From Phascolarctobacterium sp. (lineage in GTDB: Bacteria > Bacillota > Negativicutes > Acidaminococcales > Acidaminococcaceae), in NCBI GenBank assembly GCA_024405645.1, contig JAKSOJ010000049.1, positions 1-8,037 of the forward strand: 8,037 nucleotides of DNA, in the 5' to 3' direction. A program made the translations under genes and the position numbers. This document shows, piece by piece, positions 6,488 through 8,037 of this stretch. The stretch's first letter is position 1. Each line of letters starts with the position of its first letter. The notes beneath the pieces are model-generated. The model had not been told where the DNA came from, did not search any database, and worked only from the letters and a program-made list of their open reading frames with translations.

Positions 6488-6517
6488 TTCTGAATTATAA
6501 GTTCTGAATGATGAATT
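6488..6517. repeat. Short degenerate direct repeats (TTCTGAAT / TGAATT)
   Basis: TTCTGAAT occurs at 6488-6495 and 6502-6509 (14 bp apart), and a TGAATT remnant follows at 6512-6517. The tract lies in the divergent intergenic region between the two promoters. It may be a decayed microsatellite-like tract or a pair of weak protein-binding sites. Nothing else gene-like is seen in this region. Confidence 0.4.
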
Positions 6518-6561
6518 GAAAATTATTTATATTTTATAAATTTTATTTAATCCCTCTCTCA

Positions 6562-6591
6562 TTGACATTATCTGAAAATATAGTATATTAT
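6562..6591 (+). promoter_or_regulatory. Probable sigma-70-type promoter for yhdT-panF
   Basis: A consensus -35 TTGACA (6562-6567) is followed by two overlapping -10 candidates: TATATT at 6584-6589 (16 bp spacing) and TATTAT at 6586-6591 (18 bp spacing). The leader to the yhdT ATG at 6688 would be about 90 nt. A further TATAAT at 6616-6621 has no good -35. The -10 overlaps the left arm of the inverted repeat at 6584-6624, so repression or activation at this site is plausible. Confidence 0.6.
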
Positions 6592-6624
6592 AAGCAAGTT
6601 GTAATATTTACTTCTTATAATATA
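6584..6624. promoter_or_regulatory. Perfect 11-bp inverted repeat overlapping the yhdT-panF promoter (operator candidate)
   Basis: TATATTATAAG (6584-6594) and CTTATAATATA (6614-6624) are exact reverse complements separated by 19 bp. The arms are 30 bp apart, close to three helical turns, so two protein molecules could bind the same face of the DNA. The left arm covers the -10, and a transcript starting near 6598 would lack that arm, so a DNA operator fits better than an RNA hairpin. The region is very AT-rich, which raises the chance of coincidence. Confidence 0.45.
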
Positions 6625-6687
6625 TAAAAAAGTTATTTATTCAGCGTAGCCGTTTTATATGGACCGTGAGAAAGGAGACAATTAAAT

Positions 6688-6942
6688 ATGAAACGAAGCG
6701 ACAAATTCCGTCAAGCCAACCGGGAAGCAAAAGCAACTGTAATGGCAACTATTGCGGTAATCATATTTTGGACTTTAGCAGGTTTTGGTCTTGCTGGTTA
6801 TGACATTAAAATTCTTTCCACTCCTATTTGGGTATGGATGGGCTGTGTGGGCTCTTGGCTTTTCGCATGCCTGGTAGCTGTTTATCTTGCCAACTGTGTT
6901 TGCCAAGATATGAGCTTTGACGACGGGGATGAGGAGGAATAA
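6688..6942 (+). CDS. yhdT: YhdT family (DUF997) small membrane protein, partner of PanF
   Basis: The 84-residue product has two membrane helices (about residues 15-36 and 47-70), a basic N-terminus and a very acidic tail (DMSFDDGDEEE). The TPIWVWMGCVGSWLF stretch (45-59) is the hallmark of the DUF997/YhdT family. Family members are typically encoded directly upstream of panF, as here, with 2 bp between the stop and the panF start. The function is not established; a small accessory subunit of the pantothenate transporter is the usual suggestion. The ATG at 6688 has AAAGGAG (6671-6677) upstream. The codons for the last acidic residues (GAGGAGGA, 6931-6938) also provide the panF ribosome site, tying translation of the two genes together. 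Confidence 0.92.
   Translation: MKRSDKFRQANREAKATVMATIAVIIFWTLAGFGLAGYDIKILSTPIWVWMGCVGSWLFACLVAVYLANCVCQDMSFDDGDEEE
6931..6938 (+). promoter_or_regulatory. panF ribosome binding site inside the yhdT coding end
   Basis: GAGGAGGA lies 6 nt before the panF ATG at 6945 and is at the same time the codons for the glutamate tail of YhdT. The strength and placement support ATG 6945 as the panF start and suggest translational coupling. Confidence 0.8.
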
Positions 6943-6944
6943 TA

Positions 6945-8037
6945 ATGGAACTTGCAAAAATTGCTAACCTTTGGCCCCTCTTACTCTTCCTTCTCTGCAT
7001 GATGGGCGCAAGTATGTGGGCTCGTAGATCTGCATCCAAAGATGCAAGCTTTGTTAACAATTACTACATCGGTGGTCGTGACCTGGGCGGTTTCGTTCTG
7101 GCTATGACGACAGTTGCTACATATTCCAGTGTTAGTACCTTTGTTGGTGGTCCTGGCGTTGCTTGGTCCATTGGCTATGGTTGGCTCTATATGGCAATTG
7201 TACAGATTGTAGTTATTTTTTTGGTATTGGGCGTATTTGGCAAGAAGATTGCTCTTGTTAGCCGCAAAATCGATGCGGTAACAATTATCGATATTATTCG
7301 TAGCCGTTACCAAAGCGATACCCTCGCAAATCTTTCTGCATTCGTAATCGTACTGTTCTTCTGCTCCACTATGGTCGCTCAATTCGTAGGCGGCGCTAAG
7401 CTTTTTGAAGCAGTAACAGGTCTCAGCTATACAACTGGTCTTACACTCTTTGGCGTAATTGTAGTTTTCTATACTGCAATCGGTGGTTTCAAAGGCGTTG
7501 CTGTAACTGACGCACTTTGCGCATTGGCAATGTTCGTTGGTCTTGGCATCCTCTTCTCTTCCATTCTTGATAAGGCTGGTGGCTATGAAGCAATCATGAA
7601 TCATCTGTCCACCAATCATCCTGATATGCTGGAACCCTTGAGCCGTGGCAAAATGCCCGTAAGCCTTTACATCAGCCAATGGATGCTGGTAGGCGTTTGC
7701 ACATTGTCCCTGCCTCAATCCGTAGTTCGCTGCATTTCCTCCAAGGATAGCCAATCCATCAAGAGAGCAATGATCGTTGGTACCTTCGTAATCGGTCTCA
7801 TGACCTTGATGGCAACCTGGATTGGTGTTATTTCAAAGGGCGTCCTCACTGGACCCCTCTCCCAATATGGCACTGCAGATAACATTACTCCGACTACTAT
7901 TATTAGCTGCATGAGTCCTTTCTGGGCTGGCGTTACTATTCTCGGCCCTGTTGGTGCAACTATCTCCACTATCGATAGCTTACTCTTGAGTGCATCCAGC
8001 TCTCTCATTAAAGATATTTACATGCACAAATGTGCTA
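6945..8037 (+). CDS. panF: Sodium/pantothenate symporter (C-terminus beyond the window)
   Basis: A sodium:solute symporter (SSS family) that takes up pantothenate, the coenzyme A precursor, with sodium across the cytoplasmic membrane. There are 364 codons in the window out of an expected 480 or so. Visible hallmarks are YIGGRDLGG (41-49), TTVATYSSVSTFVGGPG (55-71) in the first core helix, the basic loop KKIALVSRKIDAVTIID (100-116), TAIGGFKGVAVTD (177-189), LPQSVVR (256-262) and STIDSLLLSASSS (341-353), the helix that in this family carries sodium-site Ser/Thr residues. The combination with an upstream yhdT is characteristic of panF and separates it from proline or other SSS carriers. The frame is open to position 8037 with no stop, so the gene simply runs off the window. 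Confidence 0.93.
   Translation, partial: MELAKIANLWPLLLFLLCMMGASMWARRSASKDASFVNNYYIGGRDLGGFVLAMTTVATYSSVSTFVGGPGVAWSIGYGWLYMAIVQIVVIFLVLGVFGKKIALVSRKIDAVTIIDIIRSRYQSDTLANLSAFVIVLFFCSTMVAQFVGGAKLFEAVTGLSYTTGLTLFGVIVVFYTAIGGFKGVAVTDALCALAMFVGLGILFSSILDKAGGYEAIMNHLSTNHPDMLEPLSRGKMPVSLYISQWMLVGVCTLSLPQSVVRCISSKDSQSIKRAMIVGTFVIGLMTLMATWIGVISKGVLTGPLSQYGTADNITPTTIISCMSPFWAGVTILGPVGATISTIDSLLLSASSSLIKDIYMHKCA

Noticed and set aside
6595..6687. Riboswitch or structured leader for pantothenate control
   Set aside because: The roughly 90-nt leader is AT-rich. I could not find a conserved riboswitch core or a terminator/antiterminator pair, only the dyad that overlaps the promoter.
6981..7754. Minus-strand open frame of 257 codons
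   Set aside because: It lies fully antisense to panF, whose protein shows clear family motifs. The antisense product is compositionally odd, with many Cys, Asn and Tyr, and no domain.
7715..8008. Minus-strand open frame of 97 codons
   Set aside because: It is a shadow of panF without a recognisable product.

Overview
The window looks like a chromosomal segment of a low- to mid-GC member of the Bacillota. The Elp3-like radical SAM protein, the YwhH-type YbaK-family protein and the yhdT-panF pair together would fit a gut-type Negativicutes (Phascolarctobacterium/Acidaminococcus-like) genome. That placement is inferred from gene content only. There is no rRNA, tRNA, CRISPR array, transposase or phage gene. 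The genes are densely packed and mostly intact; only the two at the window edges are cut off.

Left edge (1-720, minus strand): two small exported proteins in tandem, an unidentified lipoprotein followed by a secreted protein that runs off the window. They appear to have their own sigma-70-like promoter at about 693-720.

Centre (751-6459, minus strand): a probable seven-gene operon. It is read from an extended -10 promoter near 6451-6459 down to a strong intrinsic terminator at 751-783. In order of transcription it encodes a four-helix membrane protein of unknown function, a Cof-type HAD phosphatase, an Elp3-like radical SAM enzyme without the acetyltransferase domain, an exported protein joining an LD-carboxypeptidase (S66) domain to a zinc amidase (Amidase_2) domain, a YbaK/YwhH-type aminoacyl-tRNA deacylase homologue, an aspartate/glutamate-racemase-family enzyme, and a Gln/Met-rich protein built on 20-residue repeats. 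Junctions are -4 to +46 bp, and at two of them the stop codon is part of the next Shine-Dalgarno (TAAGGAG). The amidase/carboxypeptidase and the racemase share a link to peptidoglycan peptides and D-amino acids. The other members have housekeeping or unknown roles, so a common pathway is only a suggestion.

Intergenic 6433-6687: a divergent, AT-rich control region. It holds the operon promoter (minus), a TTGACA-type promoter (plus), a perfect 11-bp inverted repeat overlapping the plus-strand -10, and short degenerate TTCTGAAT repeats.

Right edge (6688-8037, plus strand): yhdT (DUF997) followed by panF, the sodium/pantothenate symporter, cut by the window end after 364 codons. This pair would import pantothenate for coenzyme A synthesis.

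The most unusual items are the exported LD-carboxypeptidase/amidase fusion, the 20-residue-repeat Gln/Met-rich protein at the operon end, and the unidentified dyad in the yhdT-panF promoter. I see no clear defence or mobile system here.
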